Below are positions 23,018-33,271 of a DNA stretch of 64,000 bases, in pieces; the stretch's first letter is position 1, and each line of letters begins with the position of its first letter. Both the position numbers and the translations under genes were made by a program. The stretch is taken from contig OW386291.2 in the NCBI GenBank assembly GCA_936432065.2, forward strand, positions 25,831,821-25,895,820, in the 5' to 3' direction. Under the pieces are notes generated by a model. That model saw only the letters and a list, made by a program, of their open reading frames with translations. It was not told where the DNA came from and did not search any database. Source of the stretch: Rutpela maculata (lineage: Eukaryota; Arthropoda; Insecta; Coleoptera; Cerambycidae).

Positions 23018-23365
23018 ACTTCCACATACAGTGTAAGTATAGTAACGCAAAGATATTGACTTAAAATTTGGTACAAGTATGTATTTTAAGGAGATCTGGA
23101 ACTAAATTATATTTTGATCTTATTCCGTTGGAGGGTCGGGGGGTAAATTAGGGTAAATGGGGAGTAAATAGGTAAATCAAGCAAGTGAGGGACAATAAAA
23201 TTAGTATTTAGTGTATATAAGATAGCTAAGTTCTCAAAAAACTTTTTGGCATTAACCACCCCCATTACCACCCTCTCCCCATTATTAAAGGGGGTGAAAA
23301 TAACAAAATTGTGATTTAGTGTGTGAACAAGAACCAAAGGCTTCAAACTTTTTTTTACTTCCTCC
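23018..23365 (+). repeat. Helentron-like family A, copy A2 (deleted)
   Basis: Starts ACTTCCACATACAGTGTAAG and jumps, by an internal deletion that removes the GTCT microsatellite, to ATTGACTTAAAATTTGGTAC. The G-rich GGGTAAAT segment and the TTAACCACCCCCATTACC segment follow. The 3' subterminal repeat is missing. Confidence 0.72.
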
Positions 23366-24364
23366 AAAAGTACAGTGAACAGTAAACATCTAATTTGCGG
23401 CGGATCGTGCAGAACAACTTTAAACGTCACGTGCTGAGGCGACCAGGCGTTTCACGAAATGCCTCCTAGGCAGATTGTGTAATTTCACGAATTTGCATGA
23501 TATGCTGGTAGTTCATGGCAGTTCATATACTGCCCAGGCTTTTCACGAAATGACGTATTTCGTGAAAAGACTGAGACATATTCATAATTTAGTTTTAACT
23601 TGTTTCCTTTTTCTTTGGTTTGGTTATACTGACATATATTAGATCAAATTATGTAATTACACACTTTTGTTTGTAATATTCACAGTTAACGGTATAGTTA
23701 TTATGGTCTAGATACACAATAAATTGAGGATACTATTATCAACGGGACTCATATTGTGGGGTGGGTAACTTTTAGTTAATTTTTTAATGAAAATTCTAAT
23801 TAGTATTGGGTCACGAAGCAATATTGCAGGGCGATATAAGCTAGTGGCTGGCCGCTGCTAGGTAAATGTCAAAGTGAAGTAACGGACTACCCGACACCTC
23901 CACCATATATCACGCCCAAATGTGTCAAAAATGTAAAATTAGATACCTGAAAGAAAGCTAGAAATTAAATTAACTTAGTTATAACGTCAACAATTTTATT
24001 CAACAGTTTGTATTACAATAAAAATATAAAGAATAAAAGTAGTAGAATACTTCACAATATTTAAATTCAGGGAGAAGCGTCTTAGGAACGCTTCCAACGG
24101 GGCAGTATTTTCAGGTCCCGGGTAGACACTTTTCATCCTGATTTACTTCCGTATCTGAGATAAATGATGTGTCAGCGCATTGTAAGAACAAACGAGTTCA
24201 ATGTTATTGACGCTGACTGCGCTGCTCATAAAATAAAAATATATTTAAATAATATCGATTTAAAATAATAACGCCTAAGGGAAAAACGTTGAAAATATAT
24301 ATAAGAAATTTAGTTTTGACTTGTTTTTATTTTTACGAAAAGACACTAACGAAGTGAGGTGAGG
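23366..24364. other. no recognised gene; local TTTCACGAAATG repeats
   Basis: CGTTTCACGAAATG-type words recur at about 23450, 23540 and 23565, partly inverted. Otherwise nothing is identifiable. Confidence 0.35.
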
Positions 24365-24572
24365 TACGGTACCAGTTTCAGAGACAGTGCGTGAAATATT
24401 TGGGGATGAACTTAGACAACCGACTGACATTTAATAGACATATTAACGAGACGTCTACTCCATGTCCAGGAGCCTGTATCCGCTCCTGGTAAGGGGTAGT
24501 GGACTCAACAGGACTAACGAAAAGTTGTTGTACACAATGGTAATCAGGCCGGCCATTACATACGCGGTGCCG
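24365..24572 (+). pseudogene. Jockey-like LINE, end of RT (upstream of MITE)
   Basis: The plus strand encodes CVKYLGMNLDNRLTFNRHIN and, after a frameshift, SRSLYPLLVR and VIRPAITYA. This is the thumb motif of Jockey-type ORF2. The frame is cut by the MITE at 24573 and resumes at 25062. Confidence 0.85.
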
Positions 24573-25061
24573 CACAGTGGCACGAATCGTGATTTTTTCG
24601 TTCAAAGTTATCTAGAGTACTTGTTTTCCAACCGATTTGGATATATTTTTTTTTTTTAATAGTCGTTATTTAATTTCCAAAAAAAACATAAGAAAGCCGA
24701 TTTTGGCAAAAACTTTAACAAAAATATTTCATTTTTCATAATTTCTTAGCATTTTATAGCCGCCATTGATTCCGCCATTTTGCAGGTTGGTTTATGACAA
24801 TTTGAATATCAAATTCGTAATCAACGATCTTAACAAGATGTATGTAAATTGGATAAGAAAAAAGTTTTTTTCTTTTGTAAGTTTTATTAAGGTTTAAATA
24901 AAACATTGCTATTTTGGCTAAGCTCAATAATTTTGGTTAGCATAATTAAAAAATCGTCTCTCTTACGTTTTTGGAAATTAAATAACGAGTATTTAAAAAA
25001 AAATCCCTATCGGTTGCTCTAGATAATTTTGAACGAAAAAATCACGATTCGTGCCACTGTG
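24573..25061. mobile_element. 489-bp TIR MITE inserted in the LINE
   Basis: The left end CACAGTGGCACGAATCGTG is matched exactly by the inverted right end, and the arms extend for at least 45 bp with few differences (TTTTTTCGTTCAAA is shared). The host LINE is duplicated around the insertion (GCGGTGCCG left, GCGCCGGTG right), consistent with a short, now mutated target-site duplication. The CAGTGGC core resembles hAT termini, but the duplication length is uncertain. Confidence 0.85.
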
Positions 25062-25934
25062 CGCCGGTGTGGTGCAACATCCCGGCCACGACAATGAGAA
25101 AACTAATAGTTTTAGAACGCAAATTTATGCTCCTCATTTCAGGTAGGTACACCTTCCTCAGAGATCTCTATGCACGTTGCCACGACATAACCTCACTAGC
25201 GGATTACTTCCAAGTAACCTCACAAAAAATCTACCAATTTAAACTGGAAGGTCCGCTTACCCGCAATATTATCCGAATCAGACAGCATAATGCCATACTT
25301 TTCGACACAAAACACCCCCTACCATACCAGGCGTTGCCTATTTTCTGGCAACTCCCCTAGCCACACTTCCTCCTACGGCAAATTACCTCTACCTTTATTT
25401 TATCTATCCTCAACTGTACATCTTTCCAATCCCTCTCTCCCCCTTCTCCCCCTTCTCCCCCTCTTATGTTTGTACAATTTTGTTATTTTACCCTTTTTGT
25501 CTTTTGTCCCCCTTTTTGTCTCTCCAAATCCCCTCTAGGCCGAAAACTTATCTAAATTCTAATTTTTTAAATTACATTTCTTTATCTTTACCCTACCTTC
25601 GTTGTCGGCGATCAGACCGCAAGGCCGTCATTTGTTCGAACTATTATGTGCGCTCGCCTACAAGTTTTTAGTTTTTACTGTGTTGTATTTATTTTTCAAC
25701 TAGCTTTAGGTCCATGTGGACACATTAAAACTTCAAATCCAGTTTTTAAATCCATCTATGGTAGACAGGAGCCCCTGGCCCTCCCACCTACTCCATTCCA
25801 AGCCCCACGTCCAGCCCCACGTCCACCTTGGCGATGTTCGCCTTGCTTGTTCTGGCTTGCTCTGAGTTGGGATTCGAAGAGGCATACACCTGTACCTTAA
25901 AAATAATAAAGTATTGTTGAATTGAATTGAATTG
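25062..25934 (+). pseudogene. Jockey-like LINE C-terminus, 3' UTR and (TTGAA)n tail
   Basis: After the MITE the frame resumes as VWCNIPATTMRKLIVLERK and runs to about 25360 through DLYARCHDITSLADYF. This is the conserved C-terminal tail of insect Jockey-type ORF2. A pyrimidine-rich 3' UTR follows (CCCTTCTCCC units near 25440), then AATAAAGTATTGTTGAATTG and GAATT repeats. The same 3' UTR family appears inverted at 63236-63890. Confidence 0.85.
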
Positions 25935-25935
25935 T

Positions 25936-26075
25936 GACGAGACCTCGATCGGCGAAGTTAAGCACGCCGGGCGAGTCCATCACTTGAATGGATGACCGTA
26001 TCTCATCTCGCCGTCCTGGTTAAGTGGTAGAGTAGCATTAGCTAAACTTCGTCAGGACGTTAATATAAATAAGGC
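25936..26075 (+). repeat. 5S rRNA-like sequence, probable SINE3-type element
   Basis: GACGAGACCTCGATCGGC, then GAAGTTAAGCACGCCGGGCG and ACTTGAATGGATGACCG match the central and 3' parts of eukaryotic 5S rRNA (box A and box C control regions). The beginning of 5S is missing, and the sequence ends in an unrelated body (TGGTTAAGTGGTAGAGTAG) and an A-rich end near 26060-26080. This is not a functional 5S gene; a 5S-derived SINE (SINE3 class) is the best reading. It abuts the LINE tail with no gap. Confidence 0.65.
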
Positions 26076-26114
26076 ATTAAAAAAAATAAGCATGGCCATA
26101 GGTTTGGCAATATA

Positions 26115-26648
26115 GTACAGGAGCCAGTGACACTTTTTCTTGCTATATTTGTTTAAACTTTTTTTTTCGGTCATATTAACTTATTCACAAAACAAACTTG
26201 TGTCACTTCATTAGCGGACCAACGCTTGGCAGTAACATTTTAAATGTGTTAATAAACAGTGTCACTACTATACGTGTTTAAAGATGAGGTTTTTGTGTGC
26301 TTCATTGTCATTACAGTATGATCGAAAATGTTTCCTGCTACCTTCATTGTAGATTGGCGTCCTTCTGGCATTAACATAAATATGCAAATAAAATAAAGTC
26401 AACAGATACGTGTAAAGCTGATTTTTTTGTCAATAGTTTATTACTTGAAATTGTTAAAAAACTTATGCCGCCGGCCATTCGACGGAACATAGCTCTGGCA
26501 GGAGCAAAAAAGTCCTATCAGACATTGACCCGCTGCTGGTGCGCCTGCAGGAGTCGATTTTGTGAAAACACAGCCTAAATATAACACAACAAATAAGAAA
26601 TTAATTTTAAGCATGTGTTAGAAAAAAGAGTGTCGCTGGTTCCCGTAC
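26115..26648. mobile_element. TIR element in TA, termini GTAC(A/G)GGA
   Basis: The left end GTACAGGAGCCAGTGACACT and the inverted right end GTACGGGAACCAGCGACACT are flanked by TA at 26113-26114 and 26649-26650. No protein is encoded. A GC-richer internal patch lies at 26465-26560. Confidence 0.75.
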
Positions 26649-26786
26649 TAATATGATGATTAATAAGCAAAGAGCATTGTGGATCCAAATATTAGAGCAG
26701 CGAAACAGAGGTAAAATTGTGTCGTTTTTTTTATCAGCTTAGAACAAGATCAGACACAGTGGGTATTACGAACAACATCATTTTAC

Positions 26787-29147
26787 ACATAAAAACACGA
26801 AATACGACATTTTTTTAGTGGTCACAGATATTCTTATTTAAAAAAAGTGTAAAATTTAATTTTTTTTTAAATCATGTATTTTCGTACATCTATTGCTATA
26901 TCTCAAAAATGAATTGAGCTATCGATGTGAACTTTTTTTTGTTATAAAACACACACTTAGCGCTTCTTTCTATACATAGGTTTGCTAATAAAAAAAAATG
27001 TGAACATGCCAAAAACGTAGATGACCCTGAAAGTTAGAGAATACGCCATCAAATTTTCACTAAGCGAGGAACTTTTTTTGTTTTTGAAAATTTTGTGTAA
27101 TATGCTATGAAGAAAATGAAGTCAATAGACTAAAAAAGTTTTTAGAAAAAAAATATTTTCATTATTAGCAATAGTTTGCTAGTTACGAATTTTTTAGTAT
27201 GAAGGAATTGTCGAAGCGTACGCGCGCGGCACTTAAGAATAATAATGATTATGTATTGTGCGTAACGGAACTTTTCATTATTATTTTTTTTATGTTTAGG
27301 ACTGTTTTATCACGTTTTAGGATCTGAAAGGATAACTTATTTTTTCCTGTGGCGCATTAAGGACTAAGGTTGAAGGCAAAAAGGAATTAAAAATCTTAAA
27401 TAGAGTATCTGGGATAAAAATGCATTGCATTGGGATCTCGGAAACGGTAAAAAATAATTTATAGTAAATAGAAAAAGAAGTTGCGCAACTAGAGGGCTAA
27501 TAAAATTTCATAAACAGAAGTTTAGGAAAAGTAATAATTTTGGAGTGTTTTGATAAAAAGTAAACTATCGAGTTTTCCTTTTTTTTGCGTTATTATTGGA
27601 GCTAAATAGAAAAGACAGTTTCTTAAAGCACTTTTTTTTGAACGTGGCAATCTTAATATTTGTATCCGACATTTCCTGTGTCAGAGTCCCTATACGAAAC
27701 TCCCATGCATTGCATTTTTACCCTAGATCCACACAATAATTGAGTAAACGTGTTATTTTCGCCTAAATTAGGTAACAAAAAAGAAAAAAATATCCTAAAT
27801 TAAGTATCTTTTAATTTCCGCAGCTCTAATTATAGAAACCCTTCCATGGCTTGTGCACAAGTTTATCGTTCTCCTCTATTACTACGCCACATAAAATCCA
27901 CGCCATTATCTTAAATATTTTTTTAGCAGATAATCCACGCACAATTATCACAATGGCCATACGTTCTACAATATAATACAAGTAATAATAAGGGAAAGAA
28001 TATCGTTATACATTTTACTTCCACATCCAGTTAAGTATAGTATCGACAAAAACATTTTTGAAAATTTTTATTGTCCAAATAGGCTGAGTCGAGATTTTAA
28101 GTTTGAGCAAAAAAAATTCTGTCTGTCTGTAACTTTTTTTGTGCGCACGATTACTCCGGAACCGTTTAAGATGTTGACTTGAAATTTGGTACACGTACCT
28201 ATGTATTTTAACGAGATTTGGAACTAGATTATTCCGTTAAAGGATTGGGGGGTAAATGGGGGTAAATAGGCAAATCAAGCAAGTAAGAGTCCATAAAATT
28301 GGTATTTAGTATATATAAGAGAAGCTCTCAAAATTTTTTTGGCATTAACCACCCCCATTACCAACTCCCACCCCATTATTCAAGGGGGCGAAAAAAATAA
28401 AATTGTCATTTAGTGTGTACAAGAACCAAAGGCCTCAATTTTTTTTTTACTTTTTTTACACTACCGATGTGGCTTATCGTTTTATAGGTTTTTGGGGGTA
28501 GACGATTTCAAATATTTTATTATTAAAGTTCCATAAACAATTATTTCCACATTCAAATTTTTTTCGTTGTGAGAGATTTGGATAGAAGATCTGGATGTGA
28601 AAGTAGTGATTCCTTGGGCAGTGGTTTTATAATTTGACCTTCGAGGAAAACGAATAACGTTGATCGGACACCGCCCTGAGAGTAGTTAGTTTTAGTGAAC
28701 GCGGGCGTATTAATACTCAATTTCTGCAATTCGCGCGCTCCAAAAAAATCACTGTACCTAAACTATCAAAGACACAATAAGAATTATGCTATCAAAAACT
28801 TTTTTGGTCTTTTGGTTTTATTTTCTTCGCAGCATGTTATACAAAATTTCCAAAAACAAAAAGTTTGTAGCTTAGTGAAAATTTGACTGCGTATTTTCTG
28901 AACTTTCACGGTTATCTAAGTTTTTAACATGCTTAAAAATGTTTTAATTATCAATACTATACGCAGATAGAAGCGCTTAAGTGTGTGTTTTATAACAAAA
29001 AAAAGTTCATGTGGATATCTCCATTCGTTTTTGAGATATGGCATTAGATGTTCAAAAAAACATGATTAAAAAAAAAACAAAATTTCACACCTTTTTAAAA
29101 ATAACAATGTCCGTGACCACTAAAAAATGTCGTATTTCATGATTTCT
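26787..29147. mobile_element. 2.4-kb element with long TIRs
   Basis: Left arm (about 26787-27235) and right arm (about 28690-29147) are inverted copies. Shared blocks are AAATACGACATTTTTTAGTGG, the GTTATAAAACACACACTTA region and AAATTTTCACTAAGC. The arms are over 400 bp with moderate divergence. The centre has no recognisable protein and contains a Helentron-like copy (28017-28629). Exact ends and duplication are unclear. Confidence 0.75.
28017..28629 (+). repeat. Helentron-like family A, copy A3 (near complete)
   Basis: Starts ACTTCCACATCCAG, passes a CTGTCTGTCTGTAAC microsatellite core (28122-28134) and TTGACTTGAAATTTGGTACA, and ends CTGGATGTGAAAGTAGTGA, then TTCCTTGGGCAGTGG. The two ACTTCCACATCCAG motifs are inverted with respect to each other, i.e. 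subterminal inverted repeats. No coding capacity. Confidence 0.82.
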
Positions 29148-30676
29148 AATGAGCATCGACCTACTTAACGAAATGGTATATGTCTCAGTTTGTTCCAAGA
29201 TTAAAAAAAAACTCGAGAAGGAAGCGACTTTTCCCCTTTTACTCCACTATATGGTTAAATGTGCAGTCAGTGGAGAGAAACAAATGAACTTGCAAGTGAA
29301 AAGTTGCAAGCACAGTAAATTATTGCGTTTTCTATTTACAAAGAAAATGAATAAAACGAAGTGTATAGTTACGAAAAAAAATGTATTGCCCCATATTTTA
29401 CACATATGTATAAATAATAGATATAATGATTTTATGGCACGGTATAAGTAACTGATGTTTTTGCAGATACATAAGAAGTATTCCAGTAAAAAAACACTTT
29501 TACTTTTGTTACATAAGTAATGCTAAAAAGTGACTATTTATTTTATATTCACATGCTTCACAGAATCAGTCCCATAAATGGGTATAAGTACATGAAAGTT
29601 GTTTTAAAGGACTATTAAATAAATTTAAAACAGATTGGCCTATGATAACGGTTGAAAATAATAAGGTAATGTATAACATTTTATGTTCTAATTTTTATGT
29701 TGAGTTTTGCGAGTATTTATTTTTAATGATCGTTACAGTCAACAAATTATTTTCTCAATTTAAAATACTACTTGCAACAGAACAAATAGTGCACTTTTAT
29801 ATCCGAAGGCAGCATTCCTTTTACAATGAACTATCTCCACATGGAGGAAAGTTACTCTTACCTATAAATTACAAGATACCTAGGGGCTACATCAATGAAG
29901 AAGTATTAACTAACTATTCGACATGAAATTGAATCAGCTAGGATAATACTACAGTTTGACATAAGTACATGCATAATAACTTGATATTTAGCATGGAAGT
30001 AGAGAGTACCTTTCTGGATCTCCAGAAAACTTTCAAAATTTAAATTTGCAACTTCAATATGTCGGCTAATATATATATTTACATAGTAGCTAATTCCCAC
30101 ATTAAAATGTAGATGCCGCCAAAATGGTAAGAGTTGTGAATTGCTATCAATATGGCAAACCTGAAAATATCCCATGCGAGAACCAGCACTGCATTTTTTT
30201 AATGTGAAGTACATCCAATCTTTCTCCATTAAAAACTAGTTGCACCTTTTTAGTTCAATTTTCAATTGTGAGACAATCAGAAATTTTTTGAGAAGATGAA
30301 ATCTATCAAGCTGTTTGAAAAATTCAAAAAGCTTAAAAACTGTTCTGCTGATTTTATTATTCCTCCATCATAAGACCAGGCGTGGTAGAAGTGGAACAGA
30401 ATTTTACACTGTTTTTCCGAGGAAAAAATCTAATATTCTGGACTTTGAGAAGTTTCTCACAACAATTGCACCCTTTTGAAAACTTAAATGCGATTAGTAA
30501 ATCTTATAAAATATGTCGTCAGCAGGAGTATTAATCAAATTTTCTATTTCTGATTGCCAAAACAGAAATTCAATAATGATATTTATTTTAAAACATTTTT
30601 TAACGTCCAATTTATTATCTATACTTAAACTTAAAGCATTCACACTGACCATGACCTCAACGTCCTTTGTCCATTG
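29148..30676. other. no recognised feature
   Basis: Several open frames of about 100 codons (29149-29451, 29642-29926, minus 29906-30229) have no motif I recognise and show the low-complexity composition of chance frames in AT-rich DNA. Confidence 0.4.
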
Positions 30677-30931
30677 TTATGCCGGGTTTATACTTACATG
30701 AATTTACTGGCGCCAGTTGCCACGCCAGTGCAGATTTACACACAATTTTAAATTCTATCTAGCCAGACTCATTCTTGGAATTCCGAATGCAGGTAACTAT
30801 TGAAGCAAAATGTCTAATAATAAGTAAAAAAAATAATAATTCATATCGGGTGCTGCATCGTTTTACGAAGGATTGTTCATCAGATGATTGTCGTTGTAGA
30901 AAAGAAATAAAATGATAAACAAAGAGGTCGT

Positions 30932-31144
30932 ATGTGGTTCAAAAAAACTGATTGCAAGTGGAGACAACTTAGGTGCATTAGAAAGACTGTTTACAGAACT
31001 TTCAACAGAAGATTCAGAAATGTTTTATCTGCAAAACATGTAACTTTGAGATATTTAGAATCTGGATACACTTTTGCATCTTTACAGTACTTTTACCGTA
31101 TTTCAAAATCTACAATATCAAATTTCCTACCAGAAGTTTGTTAA
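30932..31144 (+). pseudogene. Harbinger transposase N-terminal fragment
   Basis: The frame contains TLRYLESGYTFASLQYFYRI followed by SKSTISNFLPEVC. This is the conserved HTH-like block (LRFLATG..SLxxxFRIS.STIS.I.PEVC) just before the catalytic core of Harbinger transposases. The first 35 residues are out of frame relative to the original: an alternative frame there reads as the usual preceding segment (LGALERLFTELSTEDSEMF). The DDE residues are missing because the element is deleted downstream. Its end overlaps the end of the opposing MADF frame by 18 bp, which reflects the deletion joint. Confidence 0.8.
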
Positions 31145-31366
31145 TTCTAAAGTATATGCATTGCTAATTGGACGAATCTTAACCTTAACATTCGCACTGT
31201 CAAAGCCGTCAATCGCCATTGTTGTTTCTATGTTTTCATATGCAATTACTCGAGATTCTCTGTTTTTATACAAATTAGATTGCACATTCCACGAACACGC
31301 CTCTTCTTCGTATACTTCAAGAAATGTCCACGTCTTTTTGCTGATTGTTAACTTCTTATTGCTCAT
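31127..31366 (-). pseudogene. MADF/Myb-SANT-like accessory protein fragment of Harbinger
   Basis: The 79-residue minus-strand frame shows WTFLEVYEEEACSWN, YKNRESRVIAYENI, then VKVKIRPISNAY. The spacing of Trp, Tyr, Trp, Arg and the VK.KI..L...Y end is that of MADF DNA-binding domains. Harbinger elements typically carry such a gene in the opposite orientation to the transposase, and its position here fits. The frame is open but truncated at its 3' end, so a partial protein is likely non-functional. Confidence 0.75.
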
Positions 31367-31640
31367 TTTTCTAATCTATACGCCAATTTATATTACTATA
31401 ATTACTTGTACGAGTTACTAGTACAAGTAAATAGTCAGGATAGTGTCTGTAGAAAATTCAAGTAAAGTTGTAAAGAAATTTACAACGTTTTTGCATCAAT
31501 CCATGCAAGGTCAAGACTTGCTCGCCAGTTCTCGCCAGTAACTGTTTAAACGTGCAAATTTTTTTTTACTGGCGTGCAAACCTCTACGGGCGCTACTAAA
31601 TCCATACACGTATAAACCGGGCATTATATATGTAAAAAAA

Positions 31641-32863
31641 AACCGCTGCCCAAGGAATCACTACTTCCACATCCAGATTCTCTATCCAAATCACTCACAA
31701 CGAAAAAACTTTGTATGTGGAAATAATGGTTTATGGAACTTTAATAATATAATATTTGAAATCGTCTACCCCAAAAACCCATAAAACGATATCCCACATC
31801 GGTAGTGGGGTGGGGGTGGCGATTGGGGGGGTGGTAGTGGGGGTGTATGAAGTAAAAAAATATTTTGATATTTCTGGTTCTTGTACATACACTAAATCAC
31901 AATTTTTTTTTCATCCACTTTAATAATCTGGTGGCGGTGGCTAATGCCAAAAAATTTTTTGAGGCCTTAGCTTCTCTTGTATATACTAAATACCAATTTT
32001 ATGGACTCCTGGATTTGGATCTGGTTCTGGATTGTTTGGCGAGCTTACGCTCACGTGTACTCAGACCTCATAAGCGGGCCCATTGTGCTGCCCTCGTAAG
32101 TGGTGGCATGTTCACCGAGCCTCTCATTCCTCAAGCCAACCAACACTTGTGATATATTTGAGGAGGAGACCAGGTGAGGCGCCACCTATGCTGGCCATAC
32201 TGGGCCAGAAGTCCCCCAGTATGGATCCTCTTTTCGTTGAGAGGGCAGAGCAGTGACAGAGCACATGCTCGGCAGTCTCGTCATCCAGATTACACCCTCT
32301 ACACTCTGGGTTGTCTATGACTCCCAGTGTATGGAGGTGTTCGTTTAGTCTGCAGTGTCCTGTTAGTAATCCTACATAAATGCGCAGTTTACTCCTGGAC
32401 ATCTGGAGACAGTGTTTGCCTAGCTTACGACTGGGTGTGGCCAAAGCCATTCTGCTATGCCTGCAGCTGCTCAGACCACCCTAACAGTCCGCATGGCGTT
32501 TGAGTGTATAGCTCTTTAGCAGGGAACTGTGGACTTTTATGGACTCTTACTTATTGATTTACCCATTTACCCCAAATTTACCCCATTTACCTCCAACCCT
32601 TCGATGGAACAAGATGAAAATATAATCTTGTTCCAGATCTCGTTAAAGTACATACGTGTACCAAATTTCAAGTCAATACCTTAAACGGTTCCAGAGTAAA
32701 CGTGCGCACAAAAAAGTTACAGACAGACAGACCGACAGACAGACAGACAAAAATATTTTTTTTTTCGCTCAGACTTAAAATCTCGACGTTTCATGACATT
32801 TTAAGCCTATTTGAACAATACAAATTTTTTGTCGTTACTATACTTCCGCTGGATGTGGAAGTA
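31641..32863 (-). repeat. Helentron-like family A, copy A4, split by a LINE
   Basis: On the plus strand it starts AACCGCTGCCCAAGGAATC, then ACTTCCACATCCAG, the inverse of the family's 3' end. It finishes at TACTTCCGCTGGATGTGGAAGT (32841-32862), the inverse of the 5' end with its hairpin. The GTCT microsatellite core is at about 32722-32750. An R1-type LINE tail interrupts it at 32009-32534 with a 12-bp duplication. Confidence 0.85.
32009..32534 (-). pseudogene. R1/LOA-type LINE 3' fragment inserted in copy A4
   Basis: The minus-strand frame 32450-32124 encodes LLTGHCRLNEHL, NPECRGC and AEHVLCHC, the CCHC knuckle at the very end of R1-type ORF2, followed by LKYITSVGWLEE as the C-terminus. Exact 12-bp duplications TTTTATGGACTC flank it at 31997-32008 and 32535-32546. 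The 3' tail is made of CCAGAT/CCAAAT words instead of poly(A). Severe 5' truncation leaves only about 525 bp. Confidence 0.9.
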
Positions 32864-33271
32864 AAATTGGCACAGTTGTCAGTTATGGGACATATAAAAT
32901 AATGTCGAATAAATGTTTGATAAATCAATCCAATAGGGTGAAAGGTAATTTATATAACTTTTTCTCAGTATCAGGATGGACAGTAGACAGAAAAAACAAA
33001 ATTGTGATGAAAATTTCGGATTTATTATAAATATTGACAATGAAATGTCTATCTGAATATAGGAAAAATAGCAGACGGAAAAGTGAAATGCTGATGTTGC
33101 ATTCAGGGGTAGGTAGTTATTTAGACTGTAACTAATTAATTAATTAAGTAATTTCTATTCTCATTGGCTTTGAAATCCCCTACACAATGAAAGAAAAAAT
33201 ATTTTATGAAATGGGCAGCTACTGGATGCGGTTCCCAAAAATGCATTGTAGAATAGACCGGTCAATATACC
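32864..33271. other. AT-rich sequence, nothing recognised
   Basis: No supported feature. Confidence 0.4.

Larger units (their letters stand above)
30680..31623. mobile_element. PIF/Harbinger element, internally deleted
   Basis: Termini TGCCGGGTTTATAC (left) and, inverted, TGCCCGGTTTATAC (right) are flanked by an exact TTA triplet (30677-30679 and 31624-31626), the 3-bp TWA duplication of PIF/Harbinger. Inside are remnants of both genes of that superfamily: an HTH piece of the DDE transposase on the plus strand and a MADF/Myb-like protein on the minus strand. The catalytic domain is lost. Confidence 0.93.

Noticed and set aside
25430..25470. CCCTTCTCCC repeats as a regulatory pyrimidine tract
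   Set aside because: They lie in the 3' UTR of a dead LINE and are shared in type with its relative at 63236-63890.
25936..26020. Functional 5S rRNA gene
   Set aside because: The 5' part is missing and the 3' end diverges, so it is a derivative.
29149..30229. Three frames of about 100 codons
   Set aside because: No motif, biased Lys/Leu/Phe/Ile composition, no promoter or neighbouring exons.
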